Positions 32,766-42,476 of a DNA stretch of 64,000 nt are shown here, piece by piece (positions within the stretch are counted from its first letter, which is position 1; each line of letters starts with the position of its first letter). Below the pieces are notes generated by a model, which saw nothing but the letters and a program-made list of their open reading frames with translations, was not told the DNA's origin and searched no databases. The translations under genes were made by a program, and so were the position numbers. The DNA comes from an uncultured Erythrobacter sp. (GTDB lineage: Bacteria > Pseudomonadota > Alphaproteobacteria > Sphingomonadales > Sphingomonadaceae): positions 1,488,001 to 1,552,000 of the forward strand of contig CANNCZ010000001.1 in NCBI GenBank assembly GCA_947503275.1. The letters are read 5' to 3'.

Positions 32766-35700
32766 TCAAAAAAGCTTCCGCAAATCAACTCCGATAAACC
32801 GCCCGACCGGATCAATCAGAAACGGTTGGAAGTTCGTGGGTGTGTCGCCGTTTGAATCGGTGACCTGTCGGCGCGCATCGAAGATATTGTCCATGCGCAG
32901 TGATACCCGGAAGTTCTTGAGCACGCCCTCATTGCGCCCGACCAGTTGGCCCAGCTCCGTGAATAGACGGATGTCGAACGTCGCAAGATCATCGAAAAAT
33001 AGGTCTGAACTGCCCGGTAGGCCCGAGCCATCCAACCGCGTGGAGCCCGTATAGCGTCCCGACAGGCGCATCCCGACACCGGAACCGAATATCCCTGCCT
33101 CCAACCGCGACGTGTGGCGAGGCAGGCCGAATGAGCCGGTTGCCTGACCGTCCAATTGATCGAGCGGGGCAAGGCCCGGTGCGATCAAGATTTCATTCTC
33201 CAACTCAATCGCGTGATTGACCGAGACGAAATAGCGGAAGCCTTGGAAATTGCGCCGCGCAAGCGGGTTGAAGCCCGCAGGTGGTCCGCCGCCGCCAGAC
33301 GCCTGTCGTCCGCCCTCGCCTCCTTCACTCTCACAAAAACGCGCGCGCATTCCGGCGATGCGTTCGGACGATATTGTGCCATCGTCGCCGCGCAAACGGT
33401 CGAGGATAAAGCCAGCCATATTGGGATCGAAACCGGGCAATTCGTCGGATACATCTTCGCCCGCGTCGATCCGCGCGATCAGAGCACGAATGCGGGCCTC
33501 TCCATCTTCGCCGCAGGCGATAGTGCGGAATGCTGCGAACCCTTCGCCCATGGGGCCGTCGCCGCCCCTCGGCACCCGAGGTCCACGCCGACCATCAGGG
33601 CCACCTTCGGCTCCACCGCGTCGCCCGCCCATACTGGCCGGGTCAAAGCTGCAAATCCGCTCCCGCACCCGCGCAACCCGCTCTGGGTCGATATCGCCAT
33701 TATCGTCTCGAACGCGTGCGAGCATGCGCTGGAACCTCTGCGCGTTGAAACCGGGAATAGTGCTGGACAAGTCCTCGCCATTCTCCACCGCCGTGATCAG
33801 CCTTGTGAGCACATCCAAGCCATCATCGGCGCAAATGCGAGTGCGAAATTCGGCGAAGGCCGCACGCTGTTCCGCGCTGGGCGGGCCGCCTGCACCGCGT
33901 GGCGGGCCACCTTGGGGGCGTCCACCTTGAAGACCGAGACCTTGAGGACGCGCGCCTTGAGGACGCGCACCTTGCGGGGGACCACCTCTGCCACGACCGC
34001 GCGCACCGCCTCGCCCTCCCTGCTCACCCGCACCAATAGAGCCGCGGATTCTGAGGTTGAAGTTCAGCCGTTCCGCGCGCGTTTCGGCAAAGGTCACAAA
34101 GCGGCTATCCACCGCGACCAATTGCCCGCCTGCATCGCGCGTAATCCGGTCGGAAAACGCTGCCTCCGTTTCCGGTGTGATCGTGGGAAAGCCGCGCGTC
34201 ACATCATCCGAGCGATTGCGGATATATTCGACTGTGAAGCGCGCGCCGTCCCAGAACGGCAATTGCCAATTGGCCGCAACCTTCCAGTCGCGTTGCGTCT
34301 CTGCGAGCAAGTCAGGGTTGCCGCCGGAAAGCACAGTGATCAGCGCGGTCTCACCCGTCACGAAATCGAACACCGGCACATTCAAAGTCTCAATCTGCGC
34401 CCCACCAAGCGCGCTTAGACCCGGTGCGACCTCACGCTCAATATAGTTTGCAGACAGGTTCAACCCGTCAAATGGAGACCAATTCAGGCCGACCGTGTAA
34501 TCGCCCAACGTCCCGAAATCAGAGAGGTTTTGGACGCCCAATTGCGCATTTAGGGTGAAACTGCCCAGCGTATCGGCAAACCCATTGCGGCGGCTGGTGA
34601 TCGGCACGACGATGTTCACACCGGTTGATAAATCGCCGCGCGTCAGATCAACAGGCGCGCTGCCGCGCGTGTCGGCACTTTCCAGATTGGTCCAGTTATA
34701 GGCAACGTCGAAGGTCGTCAGAACCTCCCCGCCCGGCAGATTCGCAATTGGCCCGCGCAATGTGGTGAGCGAGTTGGCAAACAACGTGCGGGTCGATGCG
34801 GTATCAAACCCCGCATCCGCGCTGTCCGGCAATGCGGCATCCAATGCCAACGTCCCGGCCAAGGCATCGGCAATCAGGTCGCTCGTATCGAACCGGCGGT
34901 CGATCAATTGCTGGCTCTCGGTCAGGCTCGCGTTGAATGTGCTGGTCAAGCGGAATGCATTGACCGGCTTTGTCAGCGAACCCGACGTTGAGAACACGTC
35001 CGATGCAAACCTCTGTTCCAGCGGCGTGTCTGCGCCGAATGTGCGCAGCTCGCTATTGCCGGCTGCATCGGTCAGCGTGACGGTGTTTAGCCCCTGCAAC
35101 GAGCGCGCGTCATTGCGTTCGTAATTCACATTGGCGGAGAGTGAGGTGCCGCTACCGATGATCGCTTTGGCCCAGCTGACATTGGCTTCGATTGAGCGCG
35201 CATCGCTCACCAAGGAGCGAAATGCCGCCTGTTCGGGGTCGCCTGGAACCACTGAAATCGACCCCGGCGTTTGGATGATATTGCGCTCATCCTCGGTCAG
35301 GATCGAATTGTCTTCGGCCTCCAAATTGACATTGATCCGCGCGCCATCGGCGATTTGCAGAAAGCCAAGCTCTTGTTCACGTTGATAATATCCGCCGCGA
35401 GCAGGGCCTTCAAATTCCAACTCCACCTCAGCATTGCGGTAATTGTCTTTGAGGATCAGGTTGATGACCCGGCGATCAGGCGGAAAGCCAAAACGCTGGG
35501 CAACTTCCTCGGGAAACACCTCAAGCTTATCCAGAGCCTCTGGTGGATAGTTTGCAAATTCACGGAACGAGCCAACACGGATGCCATTGATGAGGATCAC
35601 GGGCCGCCCGTCCCCACCGCGTCCGCGTGATGAACCCGATTGGTTGGTGATCTGCGTGATGAGGTCCGCGATGGAGGTCACACCTTCTGCGGCGATATCC

Positions 35701-35924
35701 TCCTCATTCAATTCAAGAACCGGCGCCTGTTCCACGTCCAGCGACCCGCGCAAACGCTGCCCCTGAACCACAATTGTGCCCGGCTCATCAGCCGTCTGAC
35801 GCTCCTCAACCGGAGCAGGAGCCGCTTCGGCGGGCTGTTCCTGCGCGAAGGCAGGCGCGGTGCACAAAGCGGCAAGACCGGCGCTTGCCAAAAGGCCGAT
35901 GTGCGTAGTGGGGGAGAGGGTCAT
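32766..35924 (-). CDS. TonB-dependent outer-membrane receptor with duplicated internal insertion
   Basis: Outer-membrane transporter of about 1052 residues. ATG 35924 follows GAGG by a good spacing and opens a signal peptide ending APAFA. A TonB-box-like GTIVVQGQRL follows, then the plug (DLITQITNQSGSSRGRGGDG, RPVILINGIRV) and the barrel ending in Phe (GVDLRKLF). Residues about 633-885 are unusual: Gly/Arg/Pro/Gln-rich linkers around two copies of a roughly 75-residue unit (FRTRICADDG ... RERICSFD and FRTIACGEDG ... RARFCESE), each with a Cys near both ends. The barrel resumes at RRNFQGFRYFVSVNH. Substrate unknown. Confidence 0.9.
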   Translation of the reverse strand: MTLSPTTHIGLLASAGLAALCTAPAFAQEQPAEAAPAPVEERQTADEPGTIVVQGQRLRGSLDVEQAPVLELNEEDIAAEGVTSIADLITQITNQSGSSRGRGGDGRPVILINGIRVGSFREFANYPPEALDKLEVFPEEVAQRFGFPPDRRVINLILKDNYRNAEVELEFEGPARGGYYQREQELGFLQIADGARINVNLEAEDNSILTEDERNIIQTPGSISVVPGDPEQAAFRSLVSDARSIEANVSWAKAIIGSGTSLSANVNYERNDARSLQGLNTVTLTDAAGNSELRTFGADTPLEQRFASDVFSTSGSLTKPVNAFRLTSTFNASLTESQQLIDRRFDTSDLIADALAGTLALDAALPDSADAGFDTASTRTLFANSLTTLRGPIANLPGGEVLTTFDVAYNWTNLESADTRGSAPVDLTRGDLSTGVNIVVPITSRRNGFADTLGSFTLNAQLGVQNLSDFGTLGDYTVGLNWSPFDGLNLSANYIEREVAPGLSALGGAQIETLNVPVFDFVTGETALITVLSGGNPDLLAETQRDWKVAANWQLPFWDGARFTVEYIRNRSDDVTRGFPTITPETEAAFSDRITRDAGGQLVAVDSRFVTFAETRAERLNFNLRIRGSIGAGEQGGRGGARGRGRGGPPQGARPQGARPQGLGLQGGRPQGGPPRGAGGPPSAEQRAAFAEFRTRICADDGLDVLTRLITAVENGEDLSSTIPGFNAQRFQRMLARVRDDNGDIDPERVARVRERICSFDPASMGGRRGGAEGGPDGRRGPRVPRGGDGPMGEGFAAFRTIACGEDGEARIRALIARIDAGEDVSDELPGFDPNMAGFILDRLRGDDGTISSERIAGMRARFCESEGGEGGRQASGGGGPPAGFNPLARRNFQGFRYFVSVNHAIELENEILIAPGLAPLDQLDGQATGSFGLPRHTSRLEAGIFGSGVGMRLSGRYTGSTRLDGSGLPGSSDLFFDDLATFDIRLFTELGQLVGRNEGVLKNFRVSLRMDNIFDARRQVTDSNGDTPTNFQPFLIDPVGRFIGVDLRKLF

Positions 35925-36165
35925 GGGGTGCCTCATCGAACCAAATCGGGGTGTGCACAAGCGTTTGAATTGTATCAGCTTGCAACACCGTGAACGAAAG
36001 ACGAATGCAGCGCAGGCATGAGTGTCCCCGCAATTGGCACCGCGGCTCAGAAAATCAGTCAAAATGGATGTGTCTTCCCTTTTGGGGCGACCATCGCTAC
36101 ATGCCGCGCGATACATATGGATTAACCGGCGTAACATTCACGCCGCAACATGAATAAGGAATACC

Positions 36166-36423
36166 ATGGCGAAAGAAGAACTTCTCGAAATGCGCGGGCG
36201 CGTCGTCGAGCTGCTGCCCAATGCGATGTTTCGGGTTGAGCTTGAAAACGGCCATGAAGTGCTGGGTCACACGGCGGGCAAAATGCGCAAAAACCGCATC
36301 CGCGTGCTGGTCGGTGATGAAGTGCTGTGCGAGCTGACCCCGTATGATCTGACCAAGGCGCGGATCACCTATCGCTTTATGCCTGGTCGCGGTGGCCCCG
36401 GTCAGGGCCCCGGCCCCGCTTAA
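36166..36423 (+). CDS. infA: Translation initiation factor IF-1
   Basis: Ribosomal A-site-binding initiation factor with the S1/OB fold; hallmark segments are [30 protein letters not shown] and [24 protein letters not shown]. The usual length is 72 residues; this one has 85, because of a Gly/Pro-rich tail ([12 protein letters not shown]) after the conserved end. The start ATG follows GGAAT. It heads an infA-maf-rng-yacG run. Confidence 0.97.
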   Translation: MAKEELLEMRGRVVELLPNAMFRVELENGHEVLGHTAGKMRKNRIRVLVGDEVLCELTPYDLTKARITYRFMPGRGGPGQGPGPA

Positions 36424-36442
36424 CCGCTTAAGTCCCGTTTGA

Positions 36443-37015
36443 ATGGGCAAATTGCATTTAACACTGGCATCGGCCTCACCCAGACGGCGCGACTTGATCG
36501 CGCGACTGGGAATAGAGCCCGACGCGGTGACACCTGCTGACATTGATGAGAGCCCGCAAGGGACGGAGCGCCCGCGCGACTACGCTTTGCGCATGGGCCG
36601 CGAAAAGGCGCTTGCTGTTGATGCGCCCGGCTTTGTGCTGGCTGGCGACACGGTTGTCGCCGCTGGACGCCGGATATTGCCCAAAACTGAAGAAGAGAGC
36701 GAGGCGCGAACCTGCCTTGAGCTGCTCTCAGGCCGACGTCATGTCGTCCTTTCCAGCGTAGTTTTGCGCGCACCCGATGGGACGTTGCGCGAACGACTGA
36801 ATGAAAACATCGTGCGTTTTAAAAACCTCTCTCACGAAGAAATCGCCTCCTATCTCGCTGGCGGTGAATGGCGCGGCAAAGCGGGCGGCTATGCGATCCA
36901 AGGAGCCGCAGAAGGCTTGGTCCAATGGATCAGAGGGAGCCATTCGGGCGTGATGGGCCTGCCGCTCTATGAAACGCGCACGCTGCTCAAATCGGCAGGG
37001 TTTGCCATTGGCTGA
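36443..37015 (+). CDS. maf: Maf-type nucleoside triphosphate pyrophosphatase
   Basis: House-cleaning pyrophosphatase of 190 residues. Family motifs are LASASPRRRDL, the catalytic Asp in VLAGDTVVA, SGRRHVVLS and GKAGGYAIQGAAEGLV. Its stop overlaps the downstream RNase E/G-like start by 8 nt, a conserved alphaproteobacterial order. Confidence 0.95.
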   Translation: MGKLHLTLASASPRRRDLIARLGIEPDAVTPADIDESPQGTERPRDYALRMGREKALAVDAPGFVLAGDTVVAAGRRILPKTEEESEARTCLELLSGRRHVVLSSVVLRAPDGTLRERLNENIVRFKNLSHEEIASYLAGGEWRGKAGGYAIQGAAEGLVQWIRGSHSGVMGLPLYETRTLLKSAGFAIG

Positions 37016-37973
37016 GTGGCACTTTGAACAGGGAATCGGAGAGCTGCGCGGTCTGCTTATTGAGGGCGACACGATTGTGGCGGCCAAATTGCAATGGCCG
37101 GGTGAACTGATCGCAGGCGATGTGCATCCCGCGCAGCTGACAACCAAGAAAGCGGGCGCGCGCCGCGGCCATGTAATGCTTGAAAACGGATCAGAGGCGC
37201 TGGTCGATCACTTGCCCGGTGCCTTGAACGAGGGCGCAAGCGGATATGTGCGCATATCACGATCATCGATTGCAGAGCGTGGCCGATTAAAGTTGGCCCA
37301 AGCGCGCTGGATCGACGGTGACGCCGCTGCACCAGAACCCTCTTCTGATGTCCCCGTCACACACTCGAAGCCTCTCGACGGCTTTGCGGCGGGGGATTGG
37401 GAGGAGGTCTGGCACACGGCATCCTCAGGCAGCCTCGCCTTTTCTGGCGGCGAGATCCTGTGCAGCGTAACTCCAGCCATGACCGTGATCGACATTGATG
37501 GCGAATTGCCACCGCGCGAATTGGCGCTCGCGGCGATCCCGGCTATCGCTCAAGCCTTGATGTGGTTGGGCATTGGCGGGTCGATCGGGATCGACTTTCC
37601 AACCTTGCAAGCCAAAGCGGACCGGCGCGCTGTAGACGAAGCGCTCAATGCGGCGCTGGTCGATTGGCCACATGAACGAACCGCTATGAACGGGTTTGGT
37701 TTTGTCCAATTGGTCGCCCGGCTCGAAGGGCCATCGCTGCTTCACCGTTTCGCACGTTCGCGGGTCGGCATGTGCGCCCGCTATGCCCTGCGTCTGGCCG
37801 AACGCACTCAAGGCGCAGGCGTAACGCTGTTGAGAGTGCACCCTGCTCTCAAGGCTAAACTTAAACCCGAATGGCTGGATGAACTGCGCCGCCGCACGGG
37901 TCGCGAGGTGCGGATAGAGACCGATCCCGCCCTTGCGCTAGAGGCACCCAATGCTCAGATTGTCAGCGAATGA
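37008..37973 (+). CDS. Short RNase E/G homologue
   Basis: A 321-residue ribonuclease E/G family protein, shorter than RNase G (about 490). TTG 37008 is the likely start (LAEWHFEQGIGELRG), overlapping maf. An S1-like region (30-95) precedes the catalytic DNase I-like part. The two metal-binding Asp are seen in MTVIDIDGEL and GIDFPTLQAKADR; the residue that is Asn in RNase E (SIDIN) is Asp here. The zinc-link and small domain are absent. It may process selected RNAs; it probably does not replace RNase E. Confidence 0.85.
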   Translation: MAEWHFEQGIGELRGLLIEGDTIVAAKLQWPGELIAGDVHPAQLTTKKAGARRGHVMLENGSEALVDHLPGALNEGASGYVRISRSSIAERGRLKLAQARWIDGDAAAPEPSSDVPVTHSKPLDGFAAGDWEEVWHTASSGSLAFSGGEILCSVTPAMTVIDIDGELPPRELALAAIPAIAQALMWLGIGGSIGIDFPTLQAKADRRAVDEALNAALVDWPHERTAMNGFGFVQLVARLEGPSLLHRFARSRVGMCARYALRLAERTQGAGVTLLRVHPALKAKLKPEWLDELRRRTGREVRIETDPALALEAPNAQIVSE

Positions 37974-38155
37974 GTATCAAGAATCGCCCATGTCCGATCT
38001 GCAAAAGGCCTCGGCAAGAGGACCACACGCCCTTCTGCTCGCAACGTTGCAAAGACCGCGATTTGGCGCGCTGGTTTGGTGATGGCTATGCGGTGCCGGG
38101 CGAACGAGTGGACCCAGAAGAGATCGCAGCGCGCGATTGGGACGGACAGGAATAG
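37970..38155 (+). CDS. yacG: DNA gyrase inhibitor YacG (zinc-binding)
   Basis: A 61-residue protein with CPICKRPRQ and FCSQRCKDRDLARWF, a four-Cys zinc site typical of YacG. YacG binds GyrB and inhibits gyrase. The start overlaps the RNase E/G-like stop by 4 nt. Confidence 0.93.
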   Translation: MSIKNRPCPICKRPRQEDHTPFCSQRCKDRDLARWFGDGYAVPGERVDPEEIAARDWDGQE

Positions 38156-38257
38156 GGAAACATGGCATTTCTCGCTTGCCATCCCTCTCCACCTTCGCCA
38201 TAGCGCCGCTCTCATTTGCTCGCCGGAGTGCTTTCATGCTCCGCCGCCGCAGCGAAT

Positions 38258-38332
38258 GCCCGGGTAGCTCAGGGGTAGAGCAGCGGATTGAAAATCCGCG
38301 TGTCGGTGGTTCAAATCCGCCCCCGGGCACCA
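38258..38332 (+). tRNA. tRNA-Phe (GAA)
   Basis: A full cloverleaf can be drawn: acceptor GCCCGGG with CCCGGGC, D arm GCTC/GAGC, anticodon stem GCGGA/TCCGC with loop TTGAAAA (anticodon GAA at 38290-38292), T arm GGTGG-TTCAAAT-CCGCC, discriminator A and an encoded CCA. No att-like duplication or integrase is beside it. Confidence 0.97.
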
Positions 38333-38356
38333 TTCGCGGAAAAAGGGGTTTTGTGC

Positions 38357-39160
38357 ATGTCCCGTCGCCGTCAAATATACGAAGGCAAGGCCAAGATCCT
38401 GTATGAGGGTCCCGAACCCGGCACGATCATCCAATATTTCAAAGATGACGCGACCGCGTTCAATGCTGAAAAGCAGGGTACGATCAACGGCAAAGGCGTG
38501 ATCAACAATCGCATCAGCGAACATGTCTTTGCGCGCCTCGCCCATATCGGTATCCCCACCCACTTTATCCGCCGCTTGAATATGCGTGAGCAATTGGTGC
38601 GGCAGGTCGAAATCGTTCCAATTGAAGTGGTGCTGCGTAATGTTGCAGCCGGTTCGATTTGCAAGCGGCTTGGCCTTGAAGAAGGCGAGCCGCTGCCACA
38701 CACTTTGATCGAGTATTATTACAAGGACGATGCGCTAGGCGACCCTTTGATCGCTGAAGAGCATATTGCGTGCTTCAATTGGGCGAGCCAGGAAGAGATG
38801 CACGATATCTCGAGCATGGCGATCCGCATCAATGATTTCCTGTGCGGGATGTTTGCCGCGATCGACATTCGTCTGGTGGACTTTAAGCTCGAATTTGGCC
38901 GTTTGTTCGATGGCGATTACAGCCGCGTTATCCTCGCCGATGAAATCAGCCCCGACGGATGCCGTCTGTGGGACATGAAATCGGGCGAGAAACTCGACAA
39001 GGACCGCTTCCGCCGGGATTTGGGCGGCGAAGAAGAGGCCTATCGCGAGGTCGCACGGCGGCTTGGCCTATTGAACGAGGAAGACAACGGTCCGGGCGAA
39101 GTGCTCGACCTGTCCAGCCATCGATCACGGTTGCGCGGAACGCCGCCTGTAAAGAAATAA
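38357..39160 (+). CDS. purC: SAICAR synthetase
   Basis: Phosphoribosylaminoimidazole-succinocarboxamide synthase of de novo purine synthesis, 267 residues from ATG 38357. Family motifs: [28 protein letters not shown], the substrate-binding [21 protein letters not shown] and [14 protein letters not shown]. It starts 25 nt after the tRNA-Phe gene. purS and purQ lie 3 kb downstream beyond the protease. Confidence 0.97.
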   Translation: MSRRRQIYEGKAKILYEGPEPGTIIQYFKDDATAFNAEKQGTINGKGVINNRISEHVFARLAHIGIPTHFIRRLNMREQLVRQVEIVPIEVVLRNVAAGSICKRLGLEEGEPLPHTLIEYYYKDDALGDPLIAEEHIACFNWASQEEMHDISSMAIRINDFLCGMFAAIDIRLVDFKLEFGRLFDGDYSRVILADEISPDGCRLWDMKSGEKLDKDRFRRDLGGEEEAYREVARRLGLLNEEDNGPGEVLDLSSHRSRLRGTPPVKK

Positions 39161-39226
39161 GCTGACAGTCAGGTTTGAGCGGTTAGTCTCCTTGGTTCTG
39201 AAAAGGACTGAGAGACAACTACCCCT

Positions 39227-42106
39227 ATGACATTCGCTACTCGCGCTATTGCCGCTGGCTTGCTGCTTGCGCTGCCCAACCTTGCTTTGACATCTTCGCT
39301 GGCCGCACAAGAGGCGGAGGTTGCTGCTGAAGCGGCCACCATTGATGAGCCGGTATGGGCATTCGAGGAAAGCGATATACCGGTCGATCCGGGCTACACC
39401 TTTGGCCAACTCGACAATGGCATGCGGTTCATCCTGCGCGAAAATGCCACGCCTGAGGGGACTGCCCTTGTGCGGATGCGGATCGATTCCGGGTCGCTGG
39501 ACGAGAATGAGAGCGAGCGCGGGCTTTCACATTACCTTGAACACATGGCTTTCAACGGATCGACCAACATTCCCGAAGGCGAAATGGTCGCTTTGCTCGA
39601 ACGCGAGGGCCTCGCCTTTGGCGCAGACACCAACGCATCGACCGGCTTTGACGCGATCACCTACATGCTCAACTTGCCGCGCAACGATGAAGAACTGCTC
39701 GACACCGCTCTGATGCTGATGCGGGAGACCGCAAGTGAGCTGACGATTGCCGAGGATGCGGTGGAACGCGAACGTGGCGTAGTGCTGGCCGAAAGGCGCG
39801 ATCGGCGCGGGTTCCAACAGCGCGCGCGGGAGGACAGTTTCGAATTCTTTACGCCCGGCGCGCGGTTCACAGATCGGCTGCCCATCGGCACGCTGGAATC
39901 GCTCGAAACAGCAACAGCCGCACAGTTGCGCAGCCTGTATGAGCGGACCTACACACCCGCTAACACGACGCTGGTGATCGTTGGCGATTTCCCCGTGGAG
40001 ATCATGGAAGCCGCTCTGCGCGAACGTTTCGACGATTGGAGCGGGGGCGCGGCTCCCGCTGATCCAATCACGGGGCCAGTGGACATCACGCGGGCGGGCG
40101 AAACACGCATTTATCTTGACCCCGCTCTGTCAGAAACCGTCGTGATCTCCGCGCTTGGCCCCTATGTCGATGAGCCAGACACATTGGCAAACCGCGACAA
40201 ATCTCTGCTGCGCGGCGTCGCCCTGGGTATCATTCGCCGACGGCTTGCCAGCATGGCGCGCGGCGAAGATGCACCGTTTCGCAGCGCAAGCTTTGGCCAA
40301 TCGGACATTTTCGAGGATGCAAGATCGGTCAATCTGAGCGTATCAAGCGAAGACGGCGAATGGCGTAAAGGCGTATTGGCCGCCGTACAACAAATCAACC
40401 AAGCGCTGACCCATGGCTTCACACAGGCCGAAGTGGCCGAACAGCTCGCAAACATCACCACCGCTCTGGAGAACCGGGTCGCGGGTGCTGATACGCGCAG
40501 CAATAGCGGTTTTGCGCGCTCGGGCCTGCGCTTGATTAGCAGCGATGTTGTGCCGACAACGCCCGAATATGTGCTGGAACGGTTCACCCAAATGCGCGGC
40601 GACATCACGCCAGACACGGTGTTTGCGGCGCTTGATGACGTGATGATTCCACTCGAAAACCCGCTAATCCGCTTTCAGGGCCGCACTGCTCCCGAAGGGG
40701 GCAAAGAGGCTCTGCGCAGCGCCTTTATCGAAGGGATGGCGCTGCCTATCGCTGCGCCAGAAGACTCCGGCGCGGCCGAGTTCGCCTATACCGATTTCGG
40801 TGAGCCGGGGACAGTCGTATCCGACACACGCGATGATCGGTTGGGCTTTCGCTACATCACCTTCGCCAATGGGGTGCGTTTGACGCTGAAACAAACCGAC
40901 ATTCGCGAAGATCGGGTGAATTTCCGCATGCTGGTTGATGGCGGCAGTTTGCTCAACACGGCCGAGGATCCTTTGCGCACATATCTGATCAGATCGGTGC
41001 CTGCTGGTGGATTGGGACAGCACAGCGCTGATGAACTGCAAAGCGTGCTGGCCGGGCGCAGCGTCGGACTTCGCGTGTCGAATGCCAGCGATGCGTTCAG
41101 CTTTGGCGGTGGCACCACACCTCGCGATCTGGAGCTGCAATTGCAACTGATCACAGCTGGCTTGACCGACCCCGGCTTCCGGCCAGAGGGGCTGGAGCAA
41201 TTCCGGCGCGGGATCGACAATTTCTTTGAAACCCTGCGCTCAACACCGGGCCGCGCCTATGGCTCAGCAGCAGGCGCTATCCTGTCTGACAATGACCCTC
41301 GTTTCAGCCTGTCTGACAAGGACGCATTCTTCGCGCTGGACTATCAGAAATTGCAGGCCGCAGTGGGCGACCGCTGGGCCAATGGCGCGATTGAGCTGGC
41401 GATTGTTGGCGATCTGGATGAGGACGCCGCAATCGCAGCGGTCGCAGCGACCATCGGCGCTTTGCCCATGCGCGAGGCGGAGTTCACACCTCAAACCGAG
41501 GCACGCCAACGCAGCTTCACCACAACGCGTGGACAGCAGATTCTGCGACACGAAGGCGAAGCGGATCAGGCGCTGGTTCGCATGGTCTGGCCCACGACCG
41601 ATGATAGCGATTTTGAAGAGGCGATGCGGGTTTCTTTGCTTGCGCGCGTCGCTCAGATTGAGCTGACCGATAGACTGCGCGAGGATTTGGGTCAGGCGTA
41701 TTCCCCGCGCGCATCCAGTTCGATGAGCAAAACCTATCCCGGCTACGGCACCTTCACGGTCGCCTCATCGGTCGATGTGACACAAGTCGATGCGACGCGT
41801 GAGGCAATCACTGCGCTCGTCAACGATCTGCGTTCTAGGCCAATGGAACAGGATGTGATTGACCGCGCGCGCCAGCCCTTGCTGGAAGCGTATGACAATG
41901 CGCTGAAATCCTTGGGCGGATGGATGGGCCTTGCCGACCGCGCACAAAGCGAAGCGGATCGGTTGGAACGTTGGTTTGCGGGGCCTGAGACGCTGAACGC
42001 GGTGACGGCTCAAGATTTGCTGGCAACCGCGCAGAAATATCTCGCGGTTGAAGACGCGGTGGAGTTTCTGGTGCTGCCCGAAGAGGATGGCGAAGAGGCG
42101 GAATAG
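39227..42106 (+). CDS. M16-family zinc metallopeptidase, exported
   Basis: A 959-residue insulinase/pitrilysin-family protease with a signal peptide (cleavage near residue 27, SLAAQ). The inverted zinc motif HxxEH is HYLEH in GLSHYLEHMAFNGS (about 103), with the distal Glu in RGVVLAERRDRR (about 180). The layout has two M16 halves: active N-terminal units and a C-terminal half without the zinc motif (from about residue 540). It is probably periplasmic, degrading peptides. It separates purC from purS, an arrangement common in sphingomonads as I recall. Confidence 0.92.
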   Translation: MTFATRAIAAGLLLALPNLALTSSLAAQEAEVAAEAATIDEPVWAFEESDIPVDPGYTFGQLDNGMRFILRENATPEGTALVRMRIDSGSLDENESERGLSHYLEHMAFNGSTNIPEGEMVALLEREGLAFGADTNASTGFDAITYMLNLPRNDEELLDTALMLMRETASELTIAEDAVERERGVVLAERRDRRGFQQRAREDSFEFFTPGARFTDRLPIGTLESLETATAAQLRSLYERTYTPANTTLVIVGDFPVEIMEAALRERFDDWSGGAAPADPITGPVDITRAGETRIYLDPALSETVVISALGPYVDEPDTLANRDKSLLRGVALGIIRRRLASMARGEDAPFRSASFGQSDIFEDARSVNLSVSSEDGEWRKGVLAAVQQINQALTHGFTQAEVAEQLANITTALENRVAGADTRSNSGFARSGLRLISSDVVPTTPEYVLERFTQMRGDITPDTVFAALDDVMIPLENPLIRFQGRTAPEGGKEALRSAFIEGMALPIAAPEDSGAAEFAYTDFGEPGTVVSDTRDDRLGFRYITFANGVRLTLKQTDIREDRVNFRMLVDGGSLLNTAEDPLRTYLIRSVPAGGLGQHSADELQSVLAGRSVGLRVSNASDAFSFGGGTTPRDLELQLQLITAGLTDPGFRPEGLEQFRRGIDNFFETLRSTPGRAYGSAAGAILSDNDPRFSLSDKDAFFALDYQKLQAAVGDRWANGAIELAIVGDLDEDAAIAAVAATIGALPMREAEFTPQTEARQRSFTTTRGQQILRHEGEADQALVRMVWPTTDDSDFEEAMRVSLLARVAQIELTDRLREDLGQAYSPRASSSMSKTYPGYGTFTVASSVDVTQVDATREAITALVNDLRSRPMEQDVIDRARQPLLEAYDNALKSLGGWMGLADRAQSEADRLERWFAGPETLNAVTAQDLLATAQKYLAVEDAVEFLVLPEEDGEEAE

Positions 42107-42224
42107 GCGAGCGTTCACCCATTCAAAGCGGTTGATTGCGGGGTCGCCTGCGATTGCGCGATGCGGCGCAGGCGTTATAGGCTTGCCCGCACATGCTCAT
42201 TCCAAAGCGCGAGGCCACGCCCCT

Positions 42225-42476
42225 ATGAAGATCCGCATCCTTGTTCGTCTGAAACCCGGCGTGCTCGATCCTCAGGGCCGCGCGGTTCATCATTCGCTTG
42301 ATTCCATGGGATTTGAGGGCGTCGAAGATGTACGCATCGGGCGTATGATCGAAATGGATGCGGCCGATGGCACTTCGGATGAGACGATTACTGCGATGTG
42401 CGAACAATTGCTCGCCAACATGGTGATTGAGGATTTTGCGATCGAGAAAGTCGATGCGCAGACGGAGCCAGCCTGA
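42225..42476 (+). CDS. purS: FGAM synthase subunit PurS
   Basis: An 83-residue structural subunit of the three-part FGAM synthetase (PurS, PurQ, PurL). The sequence [20 protein letters not shown] and the [18 protein letters not shown] segment are typical. ATG 42225 is chosen over in-frame upstream starts, which run through the protease gene. It overlaps purQ by one base (TGATG). Confidence 0.95.
   Translation: MKIRILVRLKPGVLDPQGRAVHHSLDSMGFEGVEDVRIGRMIEMDAADGTSDETITAMCEQLLANMVIEDFAIEKVDAQTEPA

Noticed and set aside
33156..34418. Long plus-strand open frame of 420 codons
   Set aside because: It is antisense to the TonB-dependent receptor, in the GC-rich repeated insertion. Its composition (Ala/Arg/Thr-rich, no family) marks it as a shadow frame.
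38258..38332. tRNA-Phe as an island attachment site
   Set aside because: No integrase, duplicated 3' end or odd composition lies beside it; purC follows as core sequence.
39162..39172. CTGACAGTCAG palindrome before the M16 protease gene
   Set aside because: It is short, close to the purC stop, not repeated elsewhere and has no promoter context; probably chance.
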